Shown here one piece after another: positions 31,937 to 40,220 of a DNA stretch of 40,220 bases. The stretch comes from an uncultured Eubacteriales bacterium (GTDB taxonomy: Bacteria; Bacillota; Clostridia; Peptostreptococcales; Anaerovoracaceae). Each line of letters starts with the position of its first letter. The stretch's first letter is position 1. The notes below the pieces were generated by a model. That model saw only the letters and a list, made by a program, of their open reading frames with translations, was not told where the DNA came from and ran no database searches. Location: NCBI GenBank assembly GCA_900318155.1, contig ONJN01000224.1, forward strand, positions 1 to 40,220, given 5' to 3'. Made by a program: the position numbers and the translations under genes.

Positions 31937-34900
31937 TTATACTCGTTCTACATCGAGACCCGTCTTATGTCCGTTGATGTTCACTTCATCAAGGCCGGAT
32001 TTTTCCTCGATTGAAACGGCAAGCGTTTCGCTCTTGATATAATCAGCATATTTCCCGGCAACATCTTTTACTTCCTGATCAGCGGACAGATAAATGCGGA
32101 TGTTGTCCATCATTTCAAAGTCTTTCTGTTTTCTCATCTGCTGGATCTTGGAAACGATTTCCCGCGCGATTCCCTCTTCTGCAAGCTCCGGTGTGATCTC
32201 GGTATCAAGGATCGCGAAGACGTTATTGGCCATCGCTACGGAGAATCCTTCCTTTGCGCTGATGCGTACGTCGACCTGATCCTTTTCAACGACCGTTTCC
32301 TCGCCATCAAGGACGATCTTTGCAGAGCCGTTCTCTTCCAGCTCTGCGTTAAACGCGGCGGCGTCCAGTTCGCTGAGCGCTTTGCCAAATGCCTTGATCT
32401 TTTTGCCGTAGATCGGTCCCGCTACAGGGAAATTCGGCTTCAGCATGAAGTTCATATATGTGCTGAGGTCGTCCGTAAAGACAACCTGTTTAACATTCAG
32501 TTCTTCTTCCAGAAGCGGCGTCAGATCGGAGATCAGATCTTTGTACGCGCCGTCCACGAGGATCTCGCTGAGCGGCTGACGGACCTTGATGCCTTCTGTG
32601 TCGCGGATGCCTCTGCCGAGCGTCGCAAGGTTCTTGACGAGGTCCATGCGCTCCTCGATGTGCTTGTCGATCTTGGTCTCATCCGTTTCAGGGAAGAATG
32701 CTGTATGAACGCTTCCTTCTTTGTCAACGAGATTTTTATACATCTCATCGGACAGGAATGGCGCGATCGGCGCGATCATACGCACAAGCCCTTCCAGGAG
32801 TTCGTACGTTGTCGCGTAAACAGCTTTTTTGTCATCGGTCATGCCTTCCGCGTAAAAACGGCGACGCGCGCGGCGGATATACCAGTTTGAAAAATCGTCG
32901 TTAACAAACTCAGTGATCGCGCGGACGGTTCTCATATGGTCATAATTATCCATGTATTCCGTAACGTCCCTGAGGAGTGTGTTGTACTTTGACAGGATCC
33001 AGCGGTCCAGCTCCGGACGGATGCTGTAATCACACTGGATGTCGTCTTTGCTGACGCCGTCGATATTTGCGTATAAAACAAAGAAATTATAGATATTTCT
33101 CAGTGTACCGAAGAATTTGCTGACCGTTTCTTTCAGACCTTCCTCATCGAACTTTGTCGGCGTCCATGCCGGCGAAACGCTGAGCATGTACCATCTCGTC
33201 GCGTCTGCGCCGTACTTATCGAGCATTTCAAACGGATCAACCGTGTTGCCCTTGGATTTGGACATCTTTTTGCCCTTGCTGTCCAGAATCAGGTCGTTTA
33301 CAAGAACGTTCTTATACGGTGCCCGGTTCATGATAAACGTCGAAATCGCCAACAGTGAATAGAACCAGCCTCGAGTCTGGTCAATGCCCTCACAGATGAA
33401 GTCAGCCGGGAACAGTTCGTCAAAGTCATCCTTATGTTCAAACGGGTAATGCCACTGCGCAAAAGGCATTGCGCCGGAATCGAACCAGCAGTCCATAACT
33501 TCCGGAATGCGCGTCATGGTCCTGCCGCAGACCGGGCACTTAAAGTGAATGTCATCAACATAAGGTCTGTGCAGTTCAACAGTTTCCGGATCCACGTCCT
33601 CGATGGCTTTTTCAGCCAGTTCGGCGCGGCTTCCGACCCCTTCCAGATGGCCACATTCACAGCGCCAGATCGGAATCGGCGTTCCCCAGTACCTTGATCT
33701 GGAGATATTCCAGTCCCGGACCTCCGCGATCCAGTTGCCGAATCTTCCTTCTCCGACAAAAGGCGGGTACCAGTTCACGGTTTTATTGTTTTCCACAAGC
33801 TGATCGCGCAGGCTGCTCATTCTGATGTACCAGCCCGGTCTCGCATAATAAATCAGCGGTGTGTTGCAGCGCCAGCAATGTGGATAATCATGAGCGATTT
33901 TCTGTTTTGCGAACAGCTTATTCTCGCCTGCGAGCCATTTGATGATATCGACATCGAGTCCGTCTTCCATGATAAAACGGCCTTCCCACGGTGTTGTCGT
34001 ATATTTTCCCTGTTCGTCAACCGGCTCAAAAACAGGCGATCCGTACTTCATGCCGCAGTTATAGTCATCTTCACCGAAAGCCGGCGCGGTATGAACGATT
34101 CCCGTACCGTCTGCCGTCGTAACATAATCCATACAGGTGACAAAAAATCCTTTGTCCTCCGGAACGTCTGTCCACGGCATCAGCTTTTCATAACGGATGC
34201 CTTCCAGGTCTTTCCCCTTCATCTCTTCAAGAACTTCATAGGCATTCTCGCCGAGCACCTTATCCGCGAGTTCCTTTGCCACGTAGAAGATGTTTCCTTC
34301 CTCATCGCCCTTCAGCATCTTTGCTTTGACATAATCGATTTCCGGTCCTACCGTGAGGAATGTGTTCGCTGCCAGCGTCCAGGCCGTCGTCGTCCACGCG
34401 AGGAAATACTCGTTTTCTTTTCCTTCTACTTTAAACTTTACGGTCAGTGTGTTGACCTTAACTTCTTTATACCCCTGCGCGACTTCATGTGACGCGAGTC
34501 CTGTTCCACACCGCGGGCAGTAAGCCTGAACATTGTGACCTTCATAGATCATATCCGCCTTGAAGTATTCATTGATGATCCACCAGACAGATTCGATGTA
34601 ATCGTTCTCCAGTGTGATGTACGGATTATCCATGTCAGCCATATAGGCCATTCTTTCACTCATTTCGCGCCAGAGTCCGGTGAACATGAAAACAGATTCA
34701 CGGCATTTCTCATTAAATTCCCTGATACCGTATTTTTCAATGTCCTGTTTTCCGTTCATACCCAGGTCTTTTTCTACCTGGATCTCAACCGGAAGACCGT
34801 GCGTGTCCCATCCCGCCTTACGATTGACTTTGAAGCCCTTCATTGTCTTATAGCGGTTGATAGAGTCTTTCAGGGTTCGCGCCATCATGTGATGGATGCC

Positions 34901-35059
34901 CGGTTTTCCGTTTGCAGTCGGCGGTCCTTCATAAAATACAAACTGCGGCTGTCCTTCGCGGGTTTCCACGCATTTGGCCAGCAGATCTTCTTTATTCCAC
35001 TGTTCTACCTGTTCCTTCTGAACCTCGGCAACAGGTCTTTCAGATAAATGATCAAACAT
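31937..35059 (-). CDS. ileS: Isoleucyl-tRNA synthetase, IleS2 type with GIHH signature
   Basis: Charges tRNA-Ile. From ATG 35059 (AAAGGAAG about 7 bases before) it has 1040 residues, the size of the eukaryote-like IleS2 group. Landmarks: the class I signature at 54-57, the editing domain (about 200-390, with TTTAWTL and GTGIVHTAPAFGEDD), zinc cysteines about 467-511, KMSKS at 598-602, and the anticodon domain. The HIGH motif here reads GIHH, with first and third residues swapped; such GxHH IleS2 enzymes are reported to be hyper-resistant to mupirocin. A GTG at 35098 with AAGGAAGG upstream is a possible earlier start. I see no T-box leader. Confidence 0.95.
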   Translation of the reverse strand: MFDHLSERPVAEVQKEQVEQWNKEDLLAKCVETREGQPQFVFYEGPPTANGKPGIHHMMARTLKDSINRYKTMKGFKVNRKAGWDTHGLPVEIQVEKDLGMNGKQDIEKYGIREFNEKCRESVFMFTGLWREMSERMAYMADMDNPYITLENDYIESVWWIINEYFKADMIYEGHNVQAYCPRCGTGLASHEVAQGYKEVKVNTLTVKFKVEGKENEYFLAWTTTAWTLAANTFLTVGPEIDYVKAKMLKGDEEGNIFYVAKELADKVLGENAYEVLEEMKGKDLEGIRYEKLMPWTDVPEDKGFFVTCMDYVTTADGTGIVHTAPAFGEDDYNCGMKYGSPVFEPVDEQGKYTTTPWEGRFIMEDGLDVDIIKWLAGENKLFAKQKIAHDYPHCWRCNTPLIYYARPGWYIRMSSLRDQLVENNKTVNWYPPFVGEGRFGNWIAEVRDWNISRSRYWGTPIPIWRCECGHLEGVGSRAELAEKAIEDVDPETVELHRPYVDDIHFKCPVCGRTMTRIPEVMDCWFDSGAMPFAQWHYPFEHKDDFDELFPADFICEGIDQTRGWFYSLLAISTFIMNRAPYKNVLVNDLILDSKGKKMSKSKGNTVDPFEMLDKYGADATRWYMLSVSPAWTPTKFDEEGLKETVSKFFGTLRNIYNFFVLYANIDGVSKDDIQCDYSIRPELDRWILSKYNTLLRDVTEYMDNYDHMRTVRAITEFVNDDFSNWYIRRARRRFYAEGMTDDKKAVYATTYELLEGLVRMIAPIAPFLSDEMYKNLVDKEGSVHTAFFPETDETKIDKHIEERMDLVKNLATLGRGIRDTEGIKVRQPLSEILVDGAYKDLISDLTPLLEEELNVKQVVFTDDLSTYMNFMLKPNFPVAGPIYGKKIKAFGKALSELDAAAFNAELEENGSAKIVLDGEETVVEKDQVDVRISAKEGFSVAMANNVFAILDTEITPELAEEGIAREIVSKIQQMRKQKDFEMMDNIRIYLSADQEVKDVAGKYADYIKSETLAVSIEEKSGLDEVNINGHKTGLDVERV

Positions 35060-35156
35060 AACTAACTTCCTTTCATGGCCGGAGATTTCTCCGGTCACAG
35101 TTCCTTCCTTCTATAAACTGAATTCTTCAATCAGGATCGAAGCTCCAACAAGCTCT

Positions 35157-35313
35157 CTTGATTGGCGCGAGCGACGCCGTCAACAGACGCCGGGAGCTTC
35201 AGCTCCTGAGAGCGTCGGTGGGGGATTGATACCCACCACCGACGTTCGAAGACAGAACCCGCCGCCTTCGTAAAACGTAGAGGCGGGGGATATCCGGCGT
35301 CTGTTATATCAAG
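35157..35313. other. Multi-hairpin structured element between pnp and ileS
   Basis: A perfect 12-base inverted repeat, AACAGACGCCGG (35182-35193) and CCGGCGTCTGTT (35294-35305), encloses three strong hairpins: GGAGC/GCTCC (35193-35206), CGTCGGTGG/CCACCGACG (35213-35244, 9 bp plus 2 more past a mismatch), and CCCGCCGCCT/AGGCGGGGG (35258-35289). Outside it, CTTGAT (35157-35162) pairs with ATCAAG (35308-35313), with a small GGCG/CGCC hairpin between on one side. It would fold into a junction RNA on either strand. I do not recognise it as a T-box or other known riboswitch; a non-autonomous mobile repeat, an RNA processing site or an unknown RNA are all possible. CTGAATTC occurs on both flanks (35118-35125, 35314-35321). 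Confidence 0.6.
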
Positions 35314-35338
35314 CTGAATTCAGAACCTGCGTCCCTTT

Positions 35339-37450
35339 TTATTTCAGCAATTCTTTTCTGGACAAATTGATCCGGTTCTGACTGTCGATCTCAGTGACTT
35401 TTACTTTCACAATGTCACCGATATTCATGACATCCTCGACCTTATCGATCCGCTTCTTCGCCATTTTAGATATATGGAGCAGTCCCTCTTTGCCCGGAAG
35501 TATCTCAATAAAAGCTCCGAACGGCAGGATCCTCTTGACTTCGCCTTCATAAACTTCGCCGACTTCCACATCCTTTGTCAGGCGCTCAACACGGCTCATG
35601 GCTTCTTTGGCACTTTCCTGATCTTCACTGTAGATCAGGACCAGACCGAGATCGTCTTCGGAAATATCGATCTTAACACCGGTTTCATCCACGATCTTGT
35701 TGATCGTCTTTCCTCCCGGCCCGATGACAATGCGGATTTTATCCGGATCAATGCGCATTGAAATGCATCTCGGCGCCCATCTGGAGAGTTCCGGACGCGG
35801 TGCAGGAAGTTCTTCAAGCATGATATCCATAATATGCTGACGGCCTTCACGCGCCTGCTTCAGAGCTGCCTGAAGGATATCTCTGGACAGTCCGTGCACC
35901 TTGATGTCCATCTGGATCGCGGTGATTCCCTTTTCTGTACCGGCTACTTTAAAGTCCATATCTCCCAGGAAATCTTCCATGCCCTGAATATCGCTCAGGA
36001 TCGCGATCTTGCTGGAGCCGTCTTCCTCAACCCTTTCAATGAGTCCCATCGCGATACCGGCAACCGGACGCCTGATCGGAACGCCGGCGTCCATCAGCGC
36101 CATGCAGGAACCGCAGGTCGATGCCATAGAAGAAGATCCGTTTGAAGAAAGGACCTCAGAAACAACTCTGATCGCGTACGGAAATTCATCGGTATCAGGG
36201 AGCATCGGCATCAGCGCGCGCTCAGCCAGCGCGCCGTGTCCGATCTCTCTGCGGCTCGGACTTCTCGGCTTCTTCGGTTCTCCAGTACAAAACCCCGGGA
36301 AATTATAATGATGCATATATCGTTTTTCGGTCTGCTCCGTCAAACCGTCGATTCTCTGCGCTTCACGCAGCGGCGCCAGCGTACAGGCAGAAAGCACCTG
36401 CGTCTGGCCTCTTGTAAACAGCCCCGTTCCGTGAACACGCGGCAGTACGCCGGTTTCACACCATACAGGTCTTACCTCGTCGTATTTTCTGTCATCCGGC
36501 CTGATTCCGTCATCCAGAATCAGGGAACGAACATTTTCCTTTGTCAGATTGTAAAGAACACTCGCGATATCCTTTTCATTTTCCGGAAACTCTTCGGCAA
36601 AATGCTCCTGTGTTTCCTGTTCGACCTGATCCATATTGTCCAGTCGTGTCATTTTATCGGAATTACGGATCGCGTCGCGCATTTTCCCGGTCGCGAACGC
36701 TCTGACCTTTTCATCGATTTCTTCCGGAATCTCCGCAAGCTCGACCTCCATCTTCTCTTTTCCGACCTCGGCAACGATTTCATCGATAAATCCGACGATC
36801 TTTTTGATTTCTTCATGGGCAAAGAAAATCGCGTCCAGCATGTCTTCTTCTGAGACTTCATTCGCTCCGGCCTCGACCATCATGATCGCTTCCTTCGTTC
36901 CCGCAACGGTAAGATTAATATCAGAAACCTGACGCTGCGCCAGCGTCGGATTGATCACAAAATTCCCGTTTACGCGCCCGACACGTACGGAACCGACCGG
37001 GCCATCCCAGGGAATATCGGAAACAGACAGTGCGGCAGAAGATCCCAGCATGGCCATAATATCTGTTTCACAGTCCGGATCAACAGACATAATAGTCGCC
37101 ACAACTTCAATATCGTTAAAAAACCCCTTCGGAAAAAGCGGTCTCAGCGGGCGGTCCATCAGTCTCGCAGACAAAGTCGCTTTCTCACTCGGCCGTCCTT
37201 CCCGCCGGATAAAGCCCCCCGGGATCTTTCCGGCCGCGTACATTTTTTCCTCGTAATCGCAGCTAAGCGGAAGAAAATCGATATCCGGTCTCGGATTCTT
37301 TGATGCGCACACGGTTACCAGTACAACAGAATCTCCGTACGTAAGCAGCACTTCACCATTTGTCTGTTCCGCTACTTTTCCGATTTCCACCGTCAGCAGT
37401 CTGCCTCCGATGGCTGTCTTGAACGTTCTGTAATCTGTATATCTCGCCAT
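35339..37450 (-). CDS. pnp: Polynucleotide phosphorylase
   Basis: Phosphate-dependent 3'-to-5' exoribonuclease and main RNA turnover enzyme. The 703 residues show two RNase PH domains (first with GGFIRREGRPSEKATLSARL; second with TRGQTQVLSACTL and the catalytic region SDIQGMEDFLGDMDFKVAGTEKGITAIQMD), a KH domain (IRIVIGPGGKTINKIVDETG, about 570-590) and a C-terminal S1 domain (EGEVKRILPFGAFIEILPGKEGLLHIS). Length and order are standard. GGAGGG lies about 14 bases before the ATG. It follows rpsO as in many bacteria, across a hairpin. Confidence 0.97.
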   Translation of the reverse strand: MARYTDYRTFKTAIGGRLLTVEIGKVAEQTNGEVLLTYGDSVVLVTVCASKNPRPDIDFLPLSCDYEEKMYAAGKIPGGFIRREGRPSEKATLSARLMDRPLRPLFPKGFFNDIEVVATIMSVDPDCETDIMAMLGSSAALSVSDIPWDGPVGSVRVGRVNGNFVINPTLAQRQVSDINLTVAGTKEAIMMVEAGANEVSEEDMLDAIFFAHEEIKKIVGFIDEIVAEVGKEKMEVELAEIPEEIDEKVRAFATGKMRDAIRNSDKMTRLDNMDQVEQETQEHFAEEFPENEKDIASVLYNLTKENVRSLILDDGIRPDDRKYDEVRPVWCETGVLPRVHGTGLFTRGQTQVLSACTLAPLREAQRIDGLTEQTEKRYMHHYNFPGFCTGEPKKPRSPSRREIGHGALAERALMPMLPDTDEFPYAIRVVSEVLSSNGSSSMASTCGSCMALMDAGVPIRRPVAGIAMGLIERVEEDGSSKIAILSDIQGMEDFLGDMDFKVAGTEKGITAIQMDIKVHGLSRDILQAALKQAREGRQHIMDIMLEELPAPRPELSRWAPRCISMRIDPDKIRIVIGPGGKTINKIVDETGVKIDISEDDLGLVLIYSEDQESAKEAMSRVERLTKDVEVGEVYEGEVKRILPFGAFIEILPGKEGLLHISKMAKKRIDKVEDVMNIGDIVKVKVTEIDSQNRINLSRKELLK

Positions 37451-37578
37451 CTTTAATAAACAACTCCCTCCTGTTTATTACTGTAACTTCTGCAGCATTC
37501 AAATACGCCGCAGACGGACATTTCCGCCGAACCGGTCTCCACCCTTTTCTCCGGACAGAAAATGCCCTTTATAAAAGT

Positions 37579-37613
37579 GACGGGGTCCAAAAGTGTCCCC
37601 CGTCCTTTTTTTT
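37579..37613. terminator. Hairpin between rpsO and pnp
   Basis: GACGGGG (37579-37585) pairs with CCCCGTC (37598-37604). On the minus strand, the coding direction, it is followed only by ACTTTTAT, so it would be a weak terminator or processing hairpin that lets some transcripts reach pnp. On the plus strand it is followed by T8 (37606-37613), a full terminator shape that could stop antisense transcripts. Confidence 0.65.
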
Positions 37614-37624
37614 CCACGCTAAAA

Positions 37625-37891
37625 TTATTTTCTCAGTCCAAGGCGTGTGATCAGTGTTCTGTATCTCTCAATATCCCTGGCCTTAAGGTAATTAAGAAGA
37701 TTTCTTCTCTTACCTACCATCTTCAGAAGGCCTCTTCTTGAATGATGATCCTTCTTATGGATCTTAAGATGCTCATTGAGCTCATTGATTCTTGTTGTGA
37801 GAATCGCAACCTGAACCTCCGGGGAACCGGTATCGCCTTCCTTAACTGCGTATTCCTTAATAATGGCTTCTTTCTTTTCCTTCGTAATCAT
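37625..37891 (-). CDS. rpsO: 30S ribosomal protein S15
   Basis: Binds 16S rRNA in the central domain and bridges to 23S. The 88 residues are the usual length and contain [36 protein letters not shown] and LIKRLGLRK-type end (LITRLGLRK). AAGGAG lies about 8 bases before the ATG. It has its own strong promoter in a 169-base gap after ribF. Confidence 0.98.
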   Translation of the reverse strand: MITKEKKEAIIKEYAVKEGDTGSPEVQVAILTTRINELNEHLKIHKKDHHSRRGLLKMVGKRRNLLNYLKARDIERYRTLITRLGLRK

Positions 37892-37979
37892 CGGTTAATT
37901 CTCCTTTCAGATAGATACGCCCTGACTGAGTTTTCGACGGAGTGACGAGAAACCCGGTAAGGGTAACAAACAATTAATT

Positions 37980-38008
37980 ATTATAGCATTGAATCGCACT
38001 GTATTCAA
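37980..38008 (-). promoter_or_regulatory. rpsO: Sigma-A promoter of rpsO-pnp
   Basis: Minus strand: TTGAAT (38003-38008), 17 bases, TATAAT (37980-37985). The leader is about 80 bases, containing ACCCTTACCGGGTTT, long enough for the S15 autoregulation known in other bacteria, though I cannot show that here. Confidence 0.85.
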
Positions 38009-38024
38009 GTTGCATTCGTGAAAT

Positions 38025-38056
38025 AAAAAGCGGACAAAGGATATTAATTCTTTGTC
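38025..38056 (-). terminator. Terminator after ribF
   Basis: Minus strand: GACAAAG (38050-38056) pairs with CTTTGTC (38033-38039), loop of 10, then CGCTTTTTA. It lies just after the ribF stop and before the rpsO promoter. Confidence 0.7.
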
Positions 38057-38060
38057 ATCA

Positions 38061-39035
38061 TCACTTTGATAAAGGCAAACCTGCTTTTTTACTTTTTTCT
38101 TCAGCGGCGGCCAGTTCACGGTGGAAAACGCGCGCTTCCCTGCAGTCCCGGACAATCTGCTCCTTCAGATCATCCACACAGTCAAATTTCACTTCATCGC
38201 GTGTTTTCTTCAGAAATACAACCCGGATGTTCTTACCGTACAATTCTTTGTCAAAATCAAAGATATGTGTCTCTACATTTTTATTATAGATCCCGATTGT
38301 CGGCTTTACACCTACATTCGTTACACTCTGATAACGTATTCCGTTGTACACGCAGTACGTTACATAGACGCCATTCGGCGGTGTGACCATGTGTTCATCG
38401 ATCAGCAGATTGGAGGTCGGGAATCCGATCGTACGTCCCAGTTTATTACCGACGACGACTTCACCGTCGATCTCATAATTGCGGCCCATGTACGTCCTGC
38501 AGCGTTCAACCTGTCCGGACGCGATCAGGGTACGGATCAGGGTCGAACTGACGATGTCATCACCGATTTTAAATGGCTCCATCTCATTTACGGTAAAGTT
38601 TCTGTCCACGCCGATATTGCGGAGAATATCCGGATTTCCCGCCGCTTTATGCCCGAATCTGTAATTAAATCCACAGAAAGCAGCTTTCATATCCAGTTTG
38701 TCAAGAAGAAGCCTGTCCACAAATTCAATCGGATCCATTTTCATAATTTCTTCTGTAAATTCAATATCGATCAGAATGTCCACGCCGAGCGATTCTATGA
38801 TCTTCGCTTTTTCCTCATTATACGTAATATTCAAAACATCGGGTCTGTCTTTGATCAGGTTCCGCGGATGATTCAAAAAAGTAAAGACCGCGGATTTCAT
38901 TTTATTTTGTTTCGCGTATTTTACACAATCGCTGATCAGTTTCTGATGGCCGAGATGAACTCCGTCAAAATTACCGAGAGCAACCGCAACCGGCTCTGCA
39001 TGTTCAATTTCTTCAAGACTGTTAAATATGATCAA
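38061..39035 (-). CDS. ribF: Bifunctional riboflavin kinase / FMN adenylyltransferase
   Basis: Turns riboflavin to FMN and FAD. The N-terminal nucleotidyltransferase part shows ALGNFDGVHLGHQKLI and GFNYRFGHKAAG; the C-terminal flavokinase part shows GRTIGFPTSNL and the NVGVKPTIG loop. I favour TTG 39035: it follows GGAGG at 8 bases and lies 2 bases after the truB stop. ATG 39050 and TTG 39062 are alternatives with poor ribosome binding sites. Length is then 324. Its product FMN would be the ligand of the riboswitch ahead of ribD in this window. It sits in the usual truB-ribF-rpsO order. Confidence 0.95.
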   Translation of the reverse strand: MIIFNSLEEIEHAEPVAVALGNFDGVHLGHQKLISDCVKYAKQNKMKSAVFTFLNHPRNLIKDRPDVLNITYNEEKAKIIESLGVDILIDIEFTEEIMKMDPIEFVDRLLLDKLDMKAAFCGFNYRFGHKAAGNPDILRNIGVDRNFTVNEMEPFKIGDDIVSSTLIRTLIASGQVERCRTYMGRNYEIDGEVVVGNKLGRTIGFPTSNLLIDEHMVTPPNGVYVTYCVYNGIRYQSVTNVGVKPTIGIYNKNVETHIFDFDKELYGKNIRVVFLKKTRDEVKFDCVDDLKEQIVRDCREARVFHRELAAAEEKSKKAGLPLSK

Positions 39036-39036
39036 T

Positions 39037-40029
39037 TTAGAATCCTCCATTTCCGCTGACAAATACTTTTTTCGGCTTTATGCTTTTTTTTGCCCGATCC
39101 AGAATCGCCGTTCCTCTGAATACCTTTTCTCTGCCGTCCGCTTCGGAATAAACGAGATACATATTCCGATATTCTTCACTCACTGGTATGTAAAAATCTT
39201 TGTCGCCGAATTCCGGCGCTTTTAATATGTTCAGACTGCTTTCGCCGATACGCTGGCCATTCGCAAACCGCGCTCCATCTTTTTCAGAAAGCAGAATTTC
39301 CCCAAAATGCGTCAGTGCTTTATCCGGATCACCGATGACGCCGTTCAGTTCAGCTTCCGACATCGCTGCAAGCTCATCCAGCGTCCTGGCGTTTTCCAGG
39401 TCCCAGATTCCGCTGTTCGTCCGTACCAGTCCGGACATCACAGCGTGAACGCCGAGCAGTTCTCCCGCATCATGACAAACAGACCGGATATAAGTACCTT
39501 TGGTGCATTGGATCGAAAAAGTGACCGTGCTTCCAAGCCCTCTGCCGAGGCGGACATCTTCAATCTCCAGTTCCGGAATAAAAACGCGTCGGCTTTTGAC
39601 CGCGACCGTCTTTCCTTCCCGGGCATACTCATAAAGGCGCTTCCCGTTGACTTTTAACGCGGAATACATCGGTGGAGTCTGGTCAATCCGTCCGGAAAAG
39701 GATTTCAACACTCTGCGGACATCATCTTCCGTGATCCGATCAACCTCCCTGGGCGATGACCGGACAATTGTCCTTCCCCAGATATCGTACGTGTCTGTAG
39801 ACAGTCCAAGCTGCATCCGGCATCGGTATTTCTTCAGATCGAGATCAAGGTATTCTATGATTCTCGTCGCATTTCCGATGCATACCGGCAGAACGCCGGT
39901 TGCCATCGGGTCCAGCGTCCCGGTATGTCCGACACGCTTTTTACGAATGATCCTGCGAATCCTGCTGACAACATCATGAGAAGTCATGTTCTGTTCTTTA
40001 TTAATATTGATAATACCTTCCCTGATCAT
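39037..40029 (-). CDS. truB: tRNA pseudouridine(55) synthase TruB
   Basis: Makes pseudouridine 55 in the tRNA T-loop. The 330 residues contain the catalytic Asp in GHTGTLDPMATGVLPVCIG, and GTYIRSVCHDAGELLG. The C-terminal part carries a PUA-like region. I chose ATG 40029; a GTG at 40038 is possible, and neither has a strong ribosome binding site. nrnA ends 44 bases upstream. Confidence 0.95.
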   Translation of the reverse strand: MIREGIININKEQNMTSHDVVSRIRRIIRKKRVGHTGTLDPMATGVLPVCIGNATRIIEYLDLDLKKYRCRMQLGLSTDTYDIWGRTIVRSSPREVDRITEDDVRRVLKSFSGRIDQTPPMYSALKVNGKRLYEYAREGKTVAVKSRRVFIPELEIEDVRLGRGLGSTVTFSIQCTKGTYIRSVCHDAGELLGVHAVMSGLVRTNSGIWDLENARTLDELAAMSEAELNGVIGDPDKALTHFGEILLSEKDGARFANGQRIGESSLNILKAPEFGDKDFYIPVSEEYRNMYLVYSEADGREKVFRGTAILDRAKKSIKPKKVFVSGNGGF

Positions 40030-40073
40030 TGTTCTCACTTATTGACAAAATAATTTTATCGCAAACTTTTCAT

Positions 40074-40220
40074 TCAGGCTTTCAAATAATCAAGAACCGC
40101 CTGCTTAACCATCTGATACACATCTTCCGCTCCGCTGTAAATCGTGCATCCGGCCGCTCTTTTATGGCCTCCGCCGTCAAACTGTGCCGCGATCTCGGCA
40201 ACGTCCGCTTCTGTTTTAGA
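40074..40220 (-). CDS. nrnA: NrnA-type DHH phosphoesterase (nanoRNase/pAp phosphatase), C-terminal end
   Basis: Only the last 48 codons are in the window. They contain the DHHA1 signature FDGGGHKRAAG, which binds substrate in NrnA and related bifunctional oligoribonuclease/pAp phosphatases, followed by the usual helical end ending YLKA. The place ahead of truB, in the rbfA-nrnA-truB-ribF-rpsO order, supports the call. The window boundary cuts the gene; nothing is unusual. Confidence 0.9.
   Translation of the reverse strand, partial: SKTEADVAEIAAQFDGGGHKRAAGCTIYSGAEDVYQMVKQAVLDYLKA

Noticed and set aside
35060..35338. T-box riboswitch for ileS
   Set aside because: The gap is long enough and structured, and an ATC lies in a loop, but I could not find the conserved T-box core sequence or a normal terminator/antiterminator pair.
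38121..39059. Long plus-strand open frame (312 codons) opposite ribF
   Set aside because: Antisense to ribF, no recognisable domain and no good ribosome binding site.
1..40220. tRNA, rRNA, phage or integrase genes
   Set aside because: I looked for tRNA cloverleaf cores, integrase and phage structural proteins and saw none.

Overview
The window looks like chromosomal DNA from a low-to-mid GC Clostridia (Firmicutes). Supporting signs are an IspH-ribosomal protein S1 fusion, strong AGGAGG-type ribosome binding sites, consensus sigma-A promoters, an FMN riboswitch ahead of ribDEBAH, a Gram-positive Tad pilus cluster with Flp1-like, DUF5702-like and DUF6382-like genes, and an IleS2-type isoleucyl-tRNA synthetase. 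I cannot place it below class with confidence.

Layout. 1-6429 (+): the end of a canonical TrkH potassium transporter, a divergent second TrkH, the fused ispH-rpsA gene, and rnr. 6471-13672 (-): a nine-gene tad locus read tadZ-cpaF-tadB-tadC-flp-tadE-DUF5702-like-TadE-like-DUF6382-like, tightly packed and mostly overlapping, with no prepilin peptidase in view. 14162-15154 (+): an ATP-grasp enzyme, ending in a terminator and a bidirectional terminator shared with the next unit. 15404-17495 (-): a MurT-like Mur ligase and a GatD-like partner that has lost its catalytic residues. 17615-21769 (+): promoter, FMN riboswitch, two terminators, ribD, ribE, ribBA, ribH, terminator. 21770-22053: non-coding, with direct repeats that resemble an insertion-sequence end. 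22054-23259 (-): ackA with a near-perfect promoter. 23528-27821 (-): argC-argJ-argB-argD with candidate ArgR sites. 28011-30680 (-): an orphan adenine methyltransferase, a Nudix hydrolase and a small P-loop protein. 30850-35059 (-): rlmN and ileS. 35157-35313: a large multi-hairpin element between pnp and ileS. 35339-40220 (-): nrnA (partial), truB, ribF, rpsO, pnp, in the classic RNA/translation order.

How the genes fit together. The rib operon makes riboflavin and ribF, in the truB-rpsO cluster, converts it to FMN and FAD; FMN would then close the riboswitch. The arg genes carry glutamate to N-acetylornithine and recycle the acetyl group through ArgJ. The tad genes would build and anchor a type IVb pilus on the cell surface. 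The MurT/GatD-like pair is probably a cell-envelope ligase whose glutaminase half cannot release ammonia in the usual way.

The items I think most deserve a second look are the inactive GatD-like partner, the swapped GIHH signature in IleS (associated with mupirocin hyper-resistance), the structured element between pnp and ileS, and the internal ribosome binding site that could release free S1 from the IspH-S1 fusion gene.
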